Below, one piece after another: positions 38,877 to 52,579 of a stretch of DNA of 64,000 nucleotides. The first letter of the stretch is position 1. Each line of letters starts with the position of its first letter. The notes beneath the pieces were generated by a model, which was given only the letters and a program-made list of their open reading frames with translations, did no database searches and was not told the DNA's origin. The stretch lies in the NCBI RefSeq assembly GCF_026230105.1, contig NC_079485.1, positions 16,996,872 to 17,060,871 of the forward strand. Direction: 5' to 3'. Made by a program: the position numbers and the translations under genes. The stretch comes from Diorhabda sublineata (lineage: Eukaryota > Arthropoda > Insecta > Coleoptera > Chrysomelidae).

Positions 38877-40330
38877 GTATATCTTCCTCATTTGAAGTCG
38901 AATTTCAACATTTTTTATATATTTGAATGAGTTTGCATCTAACTTTGTCAGATATCGTCGATTAACATCCATTGAAGACCTATGAGGTCGATTGTCACTG
39001 TGTGTTGATGGAAAATTTTCAAAGTCTATCTTCCTCATTTGAAGTCGAATTTCATCAATTGTTATATATTAAAATGAGTTTGCATCTAACTTTGTCAGAT
39101 ATCGTCCATTGATACAATTGTCACTTTGTGTTGATGGAAAATTTTTAAAGTCTTTCTTCCTCATTTGAAGTCGAATTTCAACATTTCTTATATATTTGAG
39201 TGAGTTCGCATCTTACTTTGTCAGATATCGTCGATTAACATCCATTGAAGCCCATTGAGGTCGATTGTCACTTTGTAATGATTGAAAATTTTCAAAGTCT
39301 ATCTTCCTCATTTGAAGTCGAATTTCATCAATTGTTATATATTTGAATGAGTTTGCATCTAACTTTGTCAGATATCGTCGATAACATCCATTGTAGCCCT
39401 CTGAGGTCGATTGTCACTTTGTGTTGATTGAAAATTTTCAAAGTCTATCTTCCTCATTTGAAGTCGAGTTTCAACATTTCTTATATATTTGGATGAGTTT
39501 GCATCCAACTTTGTCAGATATCGTCGATTTACATTCATTGAAGCCCATTGAGGTCGATTGTCACTTTGTGTTGATTGAAAATTTTCAAAGTATATCTTCC
39601 TCATTTGAAGTCGAATTTCAACATTTTTTATATATTTGAATGAGTTTGCATCTAACTTTGTCAGATATCGTCGATTAACATCCATTGAAGACCTATGAGG
39701 TCGATTGTCACTGTGTGTTGATGGAAAATTTTCAAAGTCTATCTTCCTCATTTGAAGTCGAATTTCATCAATTGTTATATATTAAAATGAGTTTGCATCT
39801 AACTTTGTCAGATATCGTCCATTGATACAATTGTCACTTTGTGTTGATGGAAAATTTTTAAAGTCTTTCTTCCTCATTTGAAGTCGAATTTCAACATTTC
39901 TTATATATTTGAGTGAGTTCGCATCTTACTTTGTCAGATATCGTCGATTAACATCCATTGAAGCCCATTGAGGTCGATTGTCACTTTGTAATGATTGAAA
40001 ATTTTCAAAGTCTATCTTCCTCATTTGAAGTCGAATTTCATCAATTGTTATATATTTGAATGAGTTTGCATCTAACTTTGTCAGATATCGTCGATAACAT
40101 CCATTGTAGCCCTCTGAGGTCGATTGTCACTTTGTGTTGATTGAAAATTTTCAAAGTCTATCTTCCTCATTTGAAGTCGAGTTTCAACATTTCTTATATA
40201 TTTGGATGAGTTTGCATCCAACTTTGTCAGATATCGTCGATTTACATTCATTGAAGCCCATTGAGGTCGATTGTCACTTTGTGTTGATTGAAAATTTTCA
40301 AAGTATATCTTCCTCATTTGAAGTCGAATT
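38877..40330 (+). repeat. 5-mer HOR, 713-bp spacing
   Basis: Two copies about 713 bp apart (5 x 147 minus 22). The private change CACTGTGTG occurs at 38996 and 39709; GTCCATTGATAC at 39104 and 39817; ATTTGGATGAG at about 39489 and 40202. The 22 missing bases are the 21-base GTCCATTGATAC loss and one GATAACA loss. Copy 2 leaves the pattern near 40340. Confidence 0.88.
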
Positions 40331-41749
40331 TCAACATTTCTTATATATTTGAATGAGTTTGCATCCAACTTTGTCAGATATCGTCGATTTACATTCATTG
40401 AAGCCCATTGAGGTCGATTGTCACTTTGTGTTGATTGAAAATTTTTAAACCCTTTCTTCCTCATTTGAAGTCGAATTTCAACATTTCTTATATATTTGAA
40501 TGAGTTTGCATCCAACTTTGTCAGATATCGTCGATTTACATTCATTGAAGCCCACTGAGGTCGATTGTCACTTTGTGTTGATTGAAAATTTTTAAAGCCT
40601 TTCTTCCTCATTTGAAGTCGAATTTCAACATTTTTTATATATTTGAATGATTTGCATCTAACTTTGTCAGATATCGTCGATTAACATCCATTGAAGCCCT
40701 TTGAGGTCGATTGTCACTTTGTGTTGATTGAAAATTTTCAAAGTCTATCTTCCTCATTTGAAGTCGAATTTCAACAATTCTTATATATTTGAATGAGTTT
40801 GCATCCAACTTTGTCAGATATCGTCGATTTACATTCATTGAAGCACATTGAGGTCGATTGTCACTTTGTGTTGATTGAAAATTTTTAAAGCCTTTCTTCC
40901 TCATTTGAAGTCGAATTTCAACATTTCTTATATATTTGAGTGAGTTCGCATCTTACTTTGTCAGATATCGTCGATTAACATCCATTGAAGCCCTTTGAGG
41001 TCGATTGTCACTTTGTCTTGATTGAAAATTTTCAAAGTCTATCTTCCTCATTTGAACTCGAATTTCATTAATTGTTATATATTTGAATGAGTTTACATCT
41101 AACTTTGTCAGATATTGTCGATTAACATCCATTGAAGCCCACTGAAGTCGATTGCCACTTTGTGTTGATTGAAAATTTTTAAAGTCTATCTTCCTCATTT
41201 GAAGTCGAATTTCATCAATTGTGATATATTAAAATGAGTTTGCATCTAACTTTGTCAGATATCGTCGATAACATCCATTGAAGCCCTTTGAGGTCGATTG
41301 TCACTTTGTGTTGATTGAAAATTTTCAAAGTCTATCTTCCTCATTTGAAATCGAATTTCAACATTTCTTATATATTTGAATGAGTTTGCATCCAACTTTG
41401 TCAGATATCGTCGATTTACATTCATTGAAGCCCATTGAGGTCGATTGTCACTTTGTGTTGATTGGAAATTTTCAAAGTATATCTTCCTCATTTGAAGTCG
41501 AATTTCAACATTTTTTATATATTTGAATGAGTTTGCATCTAACTTTGTCAGATATCGTCGATTAACATCCATTGAAGACCGATGAGGTCGATTGTCACTT
41601 TGTGTTGATGGAAAATTTTCAAAGTCTATCTTCCTCATTTGAAGTCGAGTTTCAACATTTCTTATATATTTGAATGAGTTTGCATCTAACTTTGTCAGAT
41701 ATCGTCGATTGACATCCATTGAAGCCTTTTGAGGTCGATTGTCACTTTG
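40331..41749 (+). repeat. Mixed monomers linking two HOR blocks
   Basis: Contains the segment shared with 34.3-34.7 kb at 6364-bp spacing, then monomers of the 2323-bp family. Single changes include ATTGCCACTTTG near 41153, GACCGATGAGG near 41577 and TTGTGATATATTAAAATG near 41219. Nothing other than satellite. Confidence 0.75.
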
Positions 41750-44700
41750 TGTTGATTGAAAATTTTCAAAGTCTATCCTCCTCATGAAGTCGAATTTCAA
41801 CATTTCTTATATATTTGAATTAGTTTGCATCCAACTTTGTCAGATATCGTCGATTTACATTCATTGAAGCCCATTGAGGTCGATTGTCACTTTGTGTTGA
41901 TTGAAAATTTTCAAAGTCTATCTTCCTCATTTGAAGTCGAATTTCAACATTTCTTATATATTTGAATGAGTTTGCATCCAACTTTGTCAGATATCGTCGA
42001 TTTACATTCATTGAAGCCCATTGAGGTCGATTGTCACTTTGTGTTGATTGAAAATTTTTAAAGCCTTTCTTCCTCATTTGAAGTCGAATTTCAACATTTC
42101 TTATATATTTGAATGAGTTTGCATCCAACTTTGTCAGATATCGTCGATTTACATTCATTGAAGCCCATTGAGGTCGATTGTCACTTTTTGTTGATTGAAA
42201 ATTTTCAAAGTCTATCTTCCTCATTTGAAGTCGAATTTCATCAATTGTTATATATTTGAATGAGTTTACATCTAACTTTGTCAGATATCGTCGATTAACA
42301 TCCATTGAGGTCGATTGTCACTTTTTGTTGATTGAAAATTTTCAAAGTCTATCTTCCTCATTTGAAGTCGAATTTCATCAATTGTTATATATTTGAATGA
42401 GTTTACATCTAACTTTGTCAGATATCGTCGATTAACATCCATTGAAACGATTGTCACTTTGTGTTGATTGAAAATTTTCAAAGTCTATCTTCCTCATTTG
42501 AAGTCGAATTTCAACATTTGTTATATATTTGAATGAGTTTGCATCTAACTTTTTCAGATATCGTCGATTAACATCCATTGAAGCCCACTGAAGTCGATTG
42601 TCACTTTGTGTTGATTGAAAATTTTTAAAGTCTATCTTCCTCATTTGAAGTCGAATTTCATCAATTGTTATATATTAAAATGAGTTTGCATCTAACTTTG
42701 TCAGATATCGTCGATAACATCCATTGAAGCCCTTTGAGGTCGATTGTCACTTTGTGTTGATTGAAAATTTTCAAAGTCTATCTTCCTCATTTGAAATCGA
42801 ATTTCAACATTTTTTATATATTTGAATGAGTTTGCATCTAACTTTGTCAGATATCGTCGATTGACATCCATTGAAGCCTTTTGAGGTCGATTGTCACTTT
42901 GTGTTGATTGAAAATTTTCAAAGTCTATCCTCCTCATGAAGTCGAATTTCAACATTTCTTATATATTTGAATGAGTTTGCATCCAACTTTGTCAGATATC
43001 GTCGATTTACATTCATTGAAGCCCATTGAGGTCGATTGTCACTTTGTGTTGATTGGAAATTTTCAAAGTATATCTTTCTCATTTGAAGTCGAATTTCAAC
43101 ATTTTTTATATATTTGAATGAGTTTGCATCTAACTTTGTCAGATATCGTCGATTAACATCCATTGAAGACCTATGAGGTCGATTGTCACTTTGTGTTGAT
43201 GGAAAATTTTCAAAGTCTATCTTCCTCATTTGAAGTCGAGTTTCAACATTTCTTATATATTTGAATGAGTTTGCATCTAACTTTGTCAGATATCGTCGAT
43301 TCACATCCATTGAAGCCTTTTGAGGTCGATTGTCACTTTGTGTTGATTGAAAATTTTCAAAGTCTATCCTCCTCATGAAGTCGAATTTCAACATTTCTTA
43401 TATATTTGAATTAGTTTGCATCCAACTTTGTCAGATATCGTCGATTTACATTCATTGAAGCCCATTGAGGTCGATTGTCACTTTGTGTTGATTGAAAATT
43501 TTCAAAGTCTATCTTCCTCATTTGAAGTCGAATTTCAACATTTCTTATATATTTGAATGAGTTTGCATCCAACTTTGTCAGATATCGTCGATTTACATTC
43601 ATTGAAGCCCATTGAGGTCGATTGTCACTTTGTGTTGATTGAAAATTTTTAAAGCCTTTCTTCCTCATTTGAAGTCGAATTTCAACATTTCTTATATATT
43701 TGAATGAGTTTGCATCCAACTTTGTCAGATATCGTCGATTTACATTCATTGAAGCCCATTGAGGTCGATTGTCACTTTGTGTTGATTGAAAATTTTTAAA
43801 GCCTTTCTTCCTCATTTGAAGTCGAATTCCAACATTTTTTATATATTTGAATGATTTGCATCTAACTTTGTCAGATATCGTCGATTAACATCCATTGAAG
43901 CCCTTTGAGGTCGATTGTCACTTTGTGTTGATTGAAAATTTTCAAAGTCTATCTTCCTCATTTGAAGTCGAATTTCAACAATTCTTATATATTTGAATGA
44001 GTTTGCATCCAACTTTGTCAGATATCGTCGATTTACATTCATTGAAGCACATTGAGGTCGATTGTCACTTTGGGTTGATTGAAAATTTTCAAAGTCTATC
44101 CTCCTCATGAAGTCGAATTTCAACATTTCTTATATATTTGAATTAGTTTGCATCCAACTTTGTCAGATATCGTCGATTTACATTCATTGAAGCCCATTGA
44201 GGTCGATTGTCACTTTGTGTTGATTGAAAATTTTCAAAGTCTATCTTCCTCATTTGAAGTCGAATTTCAACATTTCTTATATATTTGAATGAGTTTGCAT
44301 CCAACTTTGTCAGATATCGTCGATTTACATTCATTGAAGCCCATTGAGGTCGATTGTCACTTTGTGTTGATTGAAAATTTTTAAAGCCTTTCTTCCTCAT
44401 TTGAAGTCGAATTTCAACATTTCTTATATATTTGAATGAGTTTGCATCCAACTTTGTCAGATATCGTCGATTTACATTCATTGAAGCCCATTGAGGTCGA
44501 TTGTCACTTTTTGTTGATTGAAAATTTTCAAAGTCTATCTTCCTCATTTGAAGTCGAATTTCATCAATTGTTATATATTTGAATGAGTTTACATCTAACT
44601 TTGTCAGATATCGTCGATTAACATCCATTGAGGTCGATTGTCACTTTTTGTTGATTGAAAATTTTCAAAGTCTATCTTCCTCATTTGAAGTCGAATTTCA

Positions 44701-46540
44701 TCAATTGTTATATATTTGAATGAGTTTACATCTAACTTTGTCAGATATCGTCGATTAACATCCATTGAAACGATTGTCACTTTGTGTTGATTGAAAATTT
44801 TCAAAGTCTATCTTCCTCATTTGAAGTCGAATTTCAACATTTGTTATATATTTGAATGAGTTTGCATCTAACTTTTTCAGATATCGTCGATTAACATCCA
44901 TTGAAGCCCACTGAAGTCGATTGTCACTTTGTGTTGATTGAAAATTTTTAAAGTCTATCTTCCTCATTTGAAGTCGAATTTCATCAATTGTTATATATTA
45001 AAATGAGTTTGCATCTAACTTTGTCAGATATCGTCGATAACATCCATTGAAGCCCTTTGAGGTCGATTGTCACTTTGTGTTGATTGAAAATTTTCAAAGT
45101 CTATCTTCCTCATTTGAAATCGAATTTCAACATTTTTTATATATTTGAATGAGTTTGCATCTAACTTTGTCAGATATCGTCGATTGACATCCATTGAAGC
45201 CTTTTGAGGTCGATTGTCACTTTGTGTTGATTGAAAATTTTCAAAGTCTATCCTCCTCATGAAGTCGAATTTCAACATTTCTTATATATTTGAATTAGTT
45301 TGCATCCAACTTTGTCAGATATCGTCGATTTACATTCATTGAAGCCCATTGAGGTCGATTGTCACTTTGTGTTGATTGAAAATTTTCAAAGTCTATCTTC
45401 CTCATTTGAAGTCGAATTTCAACATTTCTTATATATTTGAATGAGTTTGCATCCAACTTTGTCAGATATCGTCGATTTACATTCATTGAAGCCCATTGAG
45501 GTCGATTATCACTTTGTGTTGATTGGAAATTTTCAAAGTATATCTTTCTCATTTGAAGTCGAATTTCAACATTTTTTATATATTTGAATGAGTTTGCATC
45601 TAACTTTGTCAGATATCGTCGATTAACATCCATTGAAGACCTATGAGGTCGATTGTCACTTTGTGTTGATGGAAAATTTTCAAAGTCTATCTTCCTCATT
45701 TGAAGTCGAGTTTCAACATTTCTTATATATTTGAATGAGTTTGCATCTAACTTTGTCAGATATCGTCGATTGACATCCATTGAAGCCTTTTGAGGTCGAT
45801 TGTCACTTTGTGTTGATTGAAAATTTTCAAAGTCTATCCTCCTCATGAAGTCGAATTTCAACATTTCTTATATATTTGAATTAGTTTGCATCCAACTTTG
45901 TCAGATATCGTCGATTTACATTCATTGAAGCCCATTGAGGTCGATTGTCACTTTGTGTTGATTGAAAATTTTCAAAGTCTATCTTCCTCATTTGAAGTCG
46001 AATTTCAACATTTCTTATATATTTGAATGAGTTTGCATCCAACTTTGTCAGATATCCTCGATTTACATTCATTGAAGCCCATTGAGGTCGATTGTCACTT
46101 TGTGTTGATTGAAAATTTTTAAAGCCTTTCTTCCTCATTTGAAGTCGAATTTCAACATTTCTTATATATTTGAATGAGTTTGCATCCAACTTTGTCAGAT
46201 ATCGTCGATTTACATTCATTGAAGCCCATTGAGGTCGATTGTCACTTTGTGTTGATTGAAAATTTTTAAAGCCTTTCTTCCTCATTTGAAGTCGAATTCC
46301 AACATTTTTTATATATTTGAATGATTTGCATCTAACTTTGTCAGATATCGTCGATTAACATCCATTGAAGCCCTTTGAGGTCGATTGTCACTTTGTGTTG
46401 ATTGAAAATTTTCAAAGTCTATCTTCCTCATTTGAAGTCGAATTTCAACAATTCTTATATATTTGAATGAGTTTGCATCCAACTTTGTCAGATATCGTCG
46501 ATGTACAATCATTGAAGCACATTGAGGTCGATTGTCACTT
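41750..46540 (+). repeat. 16-mer HOR, 2323 bp, with a 17-mer second copy
   Basis: TAGTTTGCATCC at 41821 and 44144 gives a spacing of 2323 bp, 16 x 147 minus 29. All 29 bases are accounted for: 11 at CATTGAAACGATTG, 10 at CATTGAGGTCGATTG, 6 from three CATGAAG losses, and one each from GATTTGC and GATAACA. After about 45296 the match continues at offset 2470, exactly one monomer more, so copy 2 gained one 147-bp unit. Single changes in copy 2 include GATTATCAC near 45507, GATATCCTCG near 46050 and GATGTACAATC near 46501. Confidence 0.88.
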
Positions 46541-47879
46541 TGTGTTGATTGAAAATTTTTAAAGCCTTTCTTCCTCATTTGAAGTCGAATTTCATCAATT
46601 GTTATATATTTGAATGAGTTTACATCTAACTTTGTCAGATATCGTCGATTAACATCCATTGAAGCCCACTGAAGTCGATTGTCACTTTGTGTTGATTGAA
46701 AATTTTCAAAGTCTATCTTCCTCATTTGAAATCGAATTTCAACATTTTTTATATATTTGAATGAGTTTGCATCTAACTTTGTCAGATATCGTCGATTGAC
46801 ATCCATTGAAGCCTTTTGAGGTCGATTGTCACTTTGTGTTGATTGAAAATTTTCAAAGTCTATCCTCCTCATGAAGTCGAATTTCAACATTTCTTATATA
46901 TTTGAATGAGTTTGCATCCAACTTTGTCAGATATCGTCGATTTACATTCATTGAAGCCCATTGAGGTCGATTGTCACTTTGTGTTGATTGGAAATTTTCA
47001 AAGTATATCTTTCTCATTTGAAGTCGAATTTCAACATTTTTTATATATTTGAATGAGTTTGCATCTAACTCTGTCAGATATCGTCGATTAACATCCATTG
47101 AAGACCTATGAGGTCGATTGTCACTTTGTGTTGATGGAAAATTTTCAAAGTCTATCTTCCTCATTTGAAGTCGAGTTTCAACATTTCTTATATATTTGAA
47201 TGAGTTTGCATCTAACTTTGTCAGATATCGTCGATTGACATCCATTGAAGCTTTTTGAGGTCGATTGTCACTTTGTGTTGATTGAAAATTTTCAAAGTCT
47301 ATCCTCCTCATGAAGTCGAATTTCAACATTTCTTATATATTTGAATTAGTTTGCATCCAACTTTGTCAGATATCGTCGATTTACATTCATTGAAGCCCAT
47401 TGAGGTCGATTGTCACTTTGTGTTGATTGGAAATTTTCAAAGTATATCTTCCTCATTTGAAGTCGAATTTCAACATTTTTTATATATTTGAATGAGTTTG
47501 CATCTAACTTTGTCAGATATCGTCGATTAACATCCATTGAAGACCTATGAGGTCGATTGTCACTTTGTGTTGATGGAAAATTTTCAAAGTCTATCTTCCT
47601 CATTTGAAGTCGAGTTTCAACATTTCTTATATATTTGAATGAGTTTGCATCTAACTTTGTCAGATATCGTCGATTGACATCCATTGAAGCCCACTGAAGT
47701 CGATTGTCACTTTGTGTTGATTGAAAATTTTTAAAGTCTATCTTCCTCATTTGAATTCGAATTTCATCAATTGTTATATATTAAAATGAGTTTGCATCTA
47801 ACTTTGTCAGATATCGTCGATAACATCCATTGAAGCCCTTTGAGGTCGATTGTCACTTTGTGTTGATTGAAAATTTTCA
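46541..47879 (+). repeat. Mixed monomers, including a distant copy
   Basis: Satellite only. About 47250-47750 matches about 38100-38600 (offset 9150). TTTGAATTCGAATTTC, which holds an EcoRI site, appears near 47752 and again near 48913. Confidence 0.7.
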
Positions 47880-50325
47880 AAGTCTATCTTCCTCATTTGA
47901 AGTCGAATTTCAACAATTCTTATATATTTGAATGAGTTTGCATCCAACTTTGTCAGATATCGTCGATTTACATTCATTGAAGCACATTGAGGTCGATTGT
48001 CACTTTGTGTTGATTGAAAATTTTTAAAGCCTTTCTTCCTCATTTGAAGTCGAATTTCATCAATTGTTATATATTTGAATGAGTTTACATCTAACTTTGT
48101 CAGATATCGTCGATTAACATCCATTGAAGCCCACTGAAGTCGATTGTCACTTTGTGTTGATTGAAAATTTTTAAAGTCTATCTTCCTCATTTGAAGTCGA
48201 ATTTCATCAATTGTTATATAGTAAAATGAGTTTGCATCTAACTTTGTCAGATATCGTCGATAACATCCATTGAAGCCCTTTGAGGTCGATTGTCACTTTG
48301 TGTTGATTGAAAATTTTCAAAGTCTATCTTCCTCATTTGAAATCGAATTTCAACATTTTTTATATATTTGAATGAGTTTGCATCTAACTTTGTCAGATAT
48401 CGTCGATTGACATCCATTGAAGCCTTTTGAGGTCGATTGTCACTTTGTGTTGATTGAAAATTTTCAAAGTCTATCCTCCTCATGAAGTCGAATTTCAACA
48501 TTTCTTATATATTTGAATGAGTTTGCATCCAACTTTGTCAGATATCGTCGATTTACATTCATTGAAGCCCATTGAGGTCGATTGTCACTTTGTGTTGATT
48601 GGAAATTTTCAAAGTATATCTTTCTCATTTGAAGTCGAATTTCAACATTTTTTATATATTTGAATGAGTTTGCATCTAACTTTGTCAGATATCGTCGATT
48701 AACATCCATTGAAGACCTATGAGGTCGATTGTCACTTTGTGTTGATGGAAAATTTTCAAAGTCTATCTTCCTCATTTGAAGTCGAGTTTCAACATTTCTT
48801 ATATATTTGAATGAGTTTGCATCTAACTTTGTCAGATATCGTCGATTGACATCCATTGAAGCCCACTGAAGTCGATTGTCACTTTGTGTTGATTGAAAAT
48901 TTTTAAAGTCTATCTTCCTCATTTGAATTCGAATTTCATCAATTGTTATATATTAAAATGAGTTTGCATCTAACTTTGTCAGATATCGTCGATAACATCC
49001 ATTGAAGCCCTTTGAGGTCGATTGTCACTTTGTGTTGATTGAAAATTTTCAAAGTCTATCTTCCTCATTTGAAATCGAATTTCAACATTTTTTATATATT
49101 TGAATGAGTTTGCATCTAACTTTGTCAGATATCGTCGATTGACATCCATTGAAGCCTTTTGAGGTCGATTGTCACTTTGTGTTGATTGAAAATTTTTAAA
49201 GCCTTTCTTCCTCATTTGAAGTCGAATTCCAACATTTTTTATATATTTCAATGATTTGCATCTAACTTTGTCAGATATCGTCGATTAACATCCATTGGAG
49301 CCCTTTGAGGTCGATTGTCACTTTGTTTTGATTGAAAATTTTCAAAGTCTATCTTCCTCATTTGAAGTCGAATTTCAACAATTCTTATATATTTGAATGA
49401 GTTTGCATCCAACTTTGTCAGATATCGTCGATTTACATTCATTGAAGCACATTGAGGTCGATTGTCACTTTGTGTTGATTGAAAATTTTTAAAGCCTTTC
49501 TTCCTCATTTGAAGTCGAATTTCATCAATTGTTATATATTTGAATGAGTTTACATCTAACTTTGTCAGATATCGTCGATTAACATCCATTGAAGCCCACT
49601 GAAGTCGATTGTCACTTTGTGTTGATTGAAAATTTTTAAAGTCTATCTTCCTCATTTGAAGTCGAATTTCATCAATTGTTATATAGTAAAATGAGTTTGC
49701 ATCTAACTTTGTCAGATATCGTCGATAACATCCATTGAAGCCCTTTGAGGTCGATTGTCACTTTGTGTTGATTGAAAATTTTCAAAGTCTATCTTCCTCA
49801 TTTGAAATCGAATTTCAACATTTTTTATATATTTGAATGAGTTTGCATCTAACTTTGTCAGATATCGTCGATTGACATCCATTGAAGCCTTTTGAGGTCG
49901 ATTGTCACTTTGTGTTGATTGAAAATTTTCAAAGTCTATCCTCCTCATGAAGTCGAATTTCAACATTTCTTATATATTTGAATGAGTTTGCATCCAACTT
50001 TGTCAGATATCGTCGATTTACATTCATTGAAGCCCATTGAGGTCGATTGTCACTTTGTGTTGATTGGAAATTTTCAAAGTATATCTTTCTCATTTGAAGT
50101 CGAATTTCAACATTTTTTATATATTTGAATGAGTTTGCATCTAACTTTGTCAGATATCGTCGATTAACATCCATTGAAGACCTATGAGGTCGATTGTCAC
50201 TTTGTGTTGATGGAAAATTTTCAAAGTCTATCTTCCTCATTTGAAGTCGAGTTTCAACATTTCTTATATATTTGAATGAGTTTGCATCTAACTTTGTCAG
50301 ATATCGTCGATTGACATCCATTGAA
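47880..50325 (+). repeat. 10-mer HOR, 1465-bp spacing
   Basis: Sequence 47880-48860 matches 49345-50325. The private change TATATAGTAAAATGAG marks both copies (48221, 49686). Spacing is 10 x 147 minus 5: two GATAACA, one GATTTGC and one 2-base CATGAAG loss. Confidence 0.87.
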
Positions 50326-51470
50326 GCTTTTTGAGGTCGATTGTCACTTTGTGTTGATTGAAAATTTTCAAAGTCTATCCTCCTCATGAAGTCGAATTTC
50401 AACATTTCTTATATATTTGAATTAGTTTGCATCCAACTTTGTCAGATATCGTCGATTTACATTCATTGAAGCCCATTGAGGTCGATTGTCACTTTGTGTT
50501 GATTGGAAATTTTCAAAGTATATCTTCCTCATTTGAAGTCGAATTTCATCATTTTTTATATATTTGAATGAGTTTGCATCTAACTTTGTCAGATATCGTC
50601 GATTAACATCCATTGAAGACCTATGAGGTCGATTGTCACTTTGTGTTGATGGAAAATTTTCAAAGTCTATCTTCCTCATTTGAAGTCGAGTTTCAACATT
50701 TCTTATATATTTGAATGAGTTTGCATCTAACTTTGTCAGATATCGTCGATTGACATCCATTGAAGCTTTTTGAGGTCGATTGTCACTTTGTGTTGATTGA
50801 AAATTTTCAAAGTCTATCCTCCTCATGAAGTCGAATTTCAACATTTCTTATATATTTGAATTAGTTTGCATCCAACTTTGTCAGATATCGTCGATTTACA
50901 TTCATTGAAGCCCATTGAGGTCGATTGTCACTTTGTCTTGATTGAAAATTTTCAAAGTCTATCTTCCTCATTTGAACTCGAATTTCATTAATTGTTATAT
51001 ATTTGAATGAGTTTACATCTAACTTTGTCAGATATTGTCGATTAACATCCATTGAAGCCCACTGAAGTCGATTGTCACTTTGTGTTGATTGAAAATTTTT
51101 AAAGTCTTTCTTCCTCGTCGAATTTCAACATTTCTTATATATTTTAATAAGTTTGCATCCAACTTTGTCAGATATCGTCGATTTACATTCATTGAAGCCC
51201 ATTGAGGTCGATTGTCACTTTTTGTTGATTGAAAATTTTCAAAGTCTATCTTCCTCATTTGAAGTCGAATTTCATCAATTGTTATATATTTGAATGAGTT
51301 TACATCTAACTTTGTCAGATATCGTCGATTAACATCCATTGAGTCGATTGTCACTTTGTGTTGATTGAAAATTTTTAAAGTCTTTCTTCCTCATATGAAG
51401 TCGAATTTCAACATTTCTTATATATTTTAATAAGTTTGCATCCAACTTTGTCAGATATCGTCGATTGACA
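50326..51470 (+). repeat. Variant pocket with a 7-base deletion
   Basis: After two AGCTTTTTGAGG monomers (near 50327 and 50765) a small group of unusual monomers follows. TTCCTCGTCGAATTTC near 51112 lacks seven bases relative to TTCCTCATATGAAGTCG. TATATTTTAATAAG occurs at about 51139 and 51422 and nowhere else I saw, 283 bp apart (two monomers minus 11). The second copy keeps the seven bases, so the deletion happened after the dimer duplication. Confidence 0.8.
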
Positions 51471-52579
51471 TCCATTGAAGCCTTTTGAGGTCGATTGTCA
51501 CTTTGTGTTGATTGAAAATTTTCAAAGTCTATCCTCCTCATGAAGTCGAATTTCAACATTTCTTATATATTTGAATGAGTTTGCATCCAACTTTGTCAGA
51601 TATCGTCGATTTACATTCATTGAAGCCCATTGAGGTCGATTGTCACTTTGTGTTGATTGGAAATTTTCAAAGTATATCTTCCTCATTTGAAGTCGAATTT
51701 CAACATTTTTTATATATTTGAATGAGTTTGCATCTAACTTTGTCAGATATCGTCGATTAACATCCATTGAAGACCTATGAGGTCAATTGTCACTTTGTGT
51801 TGATGGAAAATTTTCAAAGTCTATCTTCCTCATTTGAAGTCGAGTTTCAACATTTCTTATATATTTGAATTAGTTTGCATCCAACTTTGTCAGATATCGT
51901 CGTTTTACATTCATTGAAGCCCATTGAGGTCGATTGTCACTTTGTGTTGATTGGAAATTTTCAAAGTATATCTTCCTCATTTGAAGTCGAATTTCAACAT
52001 TTTTTATATATTTGAATGAGTTTGCATCTAACTTTGTCAGATATCGTCGATTAACATCCATTGAAGACCTATGAGGTCGATTGTCACTTTGTGTTGATGG
52101 AAAATTTTCAAAGTCTATCTTCCTCATTTGAAGTCGAGTTTCAACATTTCTTATATATTTGAATTAGTTTGCATCCAACTTTGTCAGATATCGTCGTTTT
52201 ACATTCATTGGAGCCCATTGAGGTCGATTGTCACTTTGTGTTGATTGAAAACTTTCAAAGTCTATCTTCCTCATTTGAAGTCGAATTTCATCAATTGTTA
52301 TATATTTGAATGAGTTTGCATCTAACTTTGTCAGATATCGTCGATTAACATCCATTGAAGCCCACTGAAGTCGATTGTCACTTTGTGTTGATTGAAAATT
52401 TTCAAAGTCTATCTTCCTCATTTGAAGTCGAATTTCATCAATTGTTATATATTAAAATGAGTTTGCATCTAACTTTGTCAGATATCGTCCATTGATACAA
52501 TTGTCACTTTGTGTTGATGGAAAATTTTTAAAGTCTTTCTTCCTCATTTGAAGTCGAATTTCATCAATTGTTATATATT
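51471..52579 (+). repeat. Monomers leading into the long HORs
   Basis: Satellite only. The 294-bp dimer pattern GATTGGAAATTTTC, GAAGACCTATGAGG, GATGGAAAATTTTC repeats near 51655 and 51949 and is then followed by a GTCCATTGATAC monomer near 52488. GAGGTCAATTGTC near 51780 destroys one CpG. Confidence 0.7.

Noticed and set aside
39421..39639. Plus-strand reading frames of 61-72 codons (also 2587, 40134, 62938, 63221)
   Set aside because: They arise only where the one TGA per monomer is changed by a substitution. They are satellite sequence with no sign of coding.
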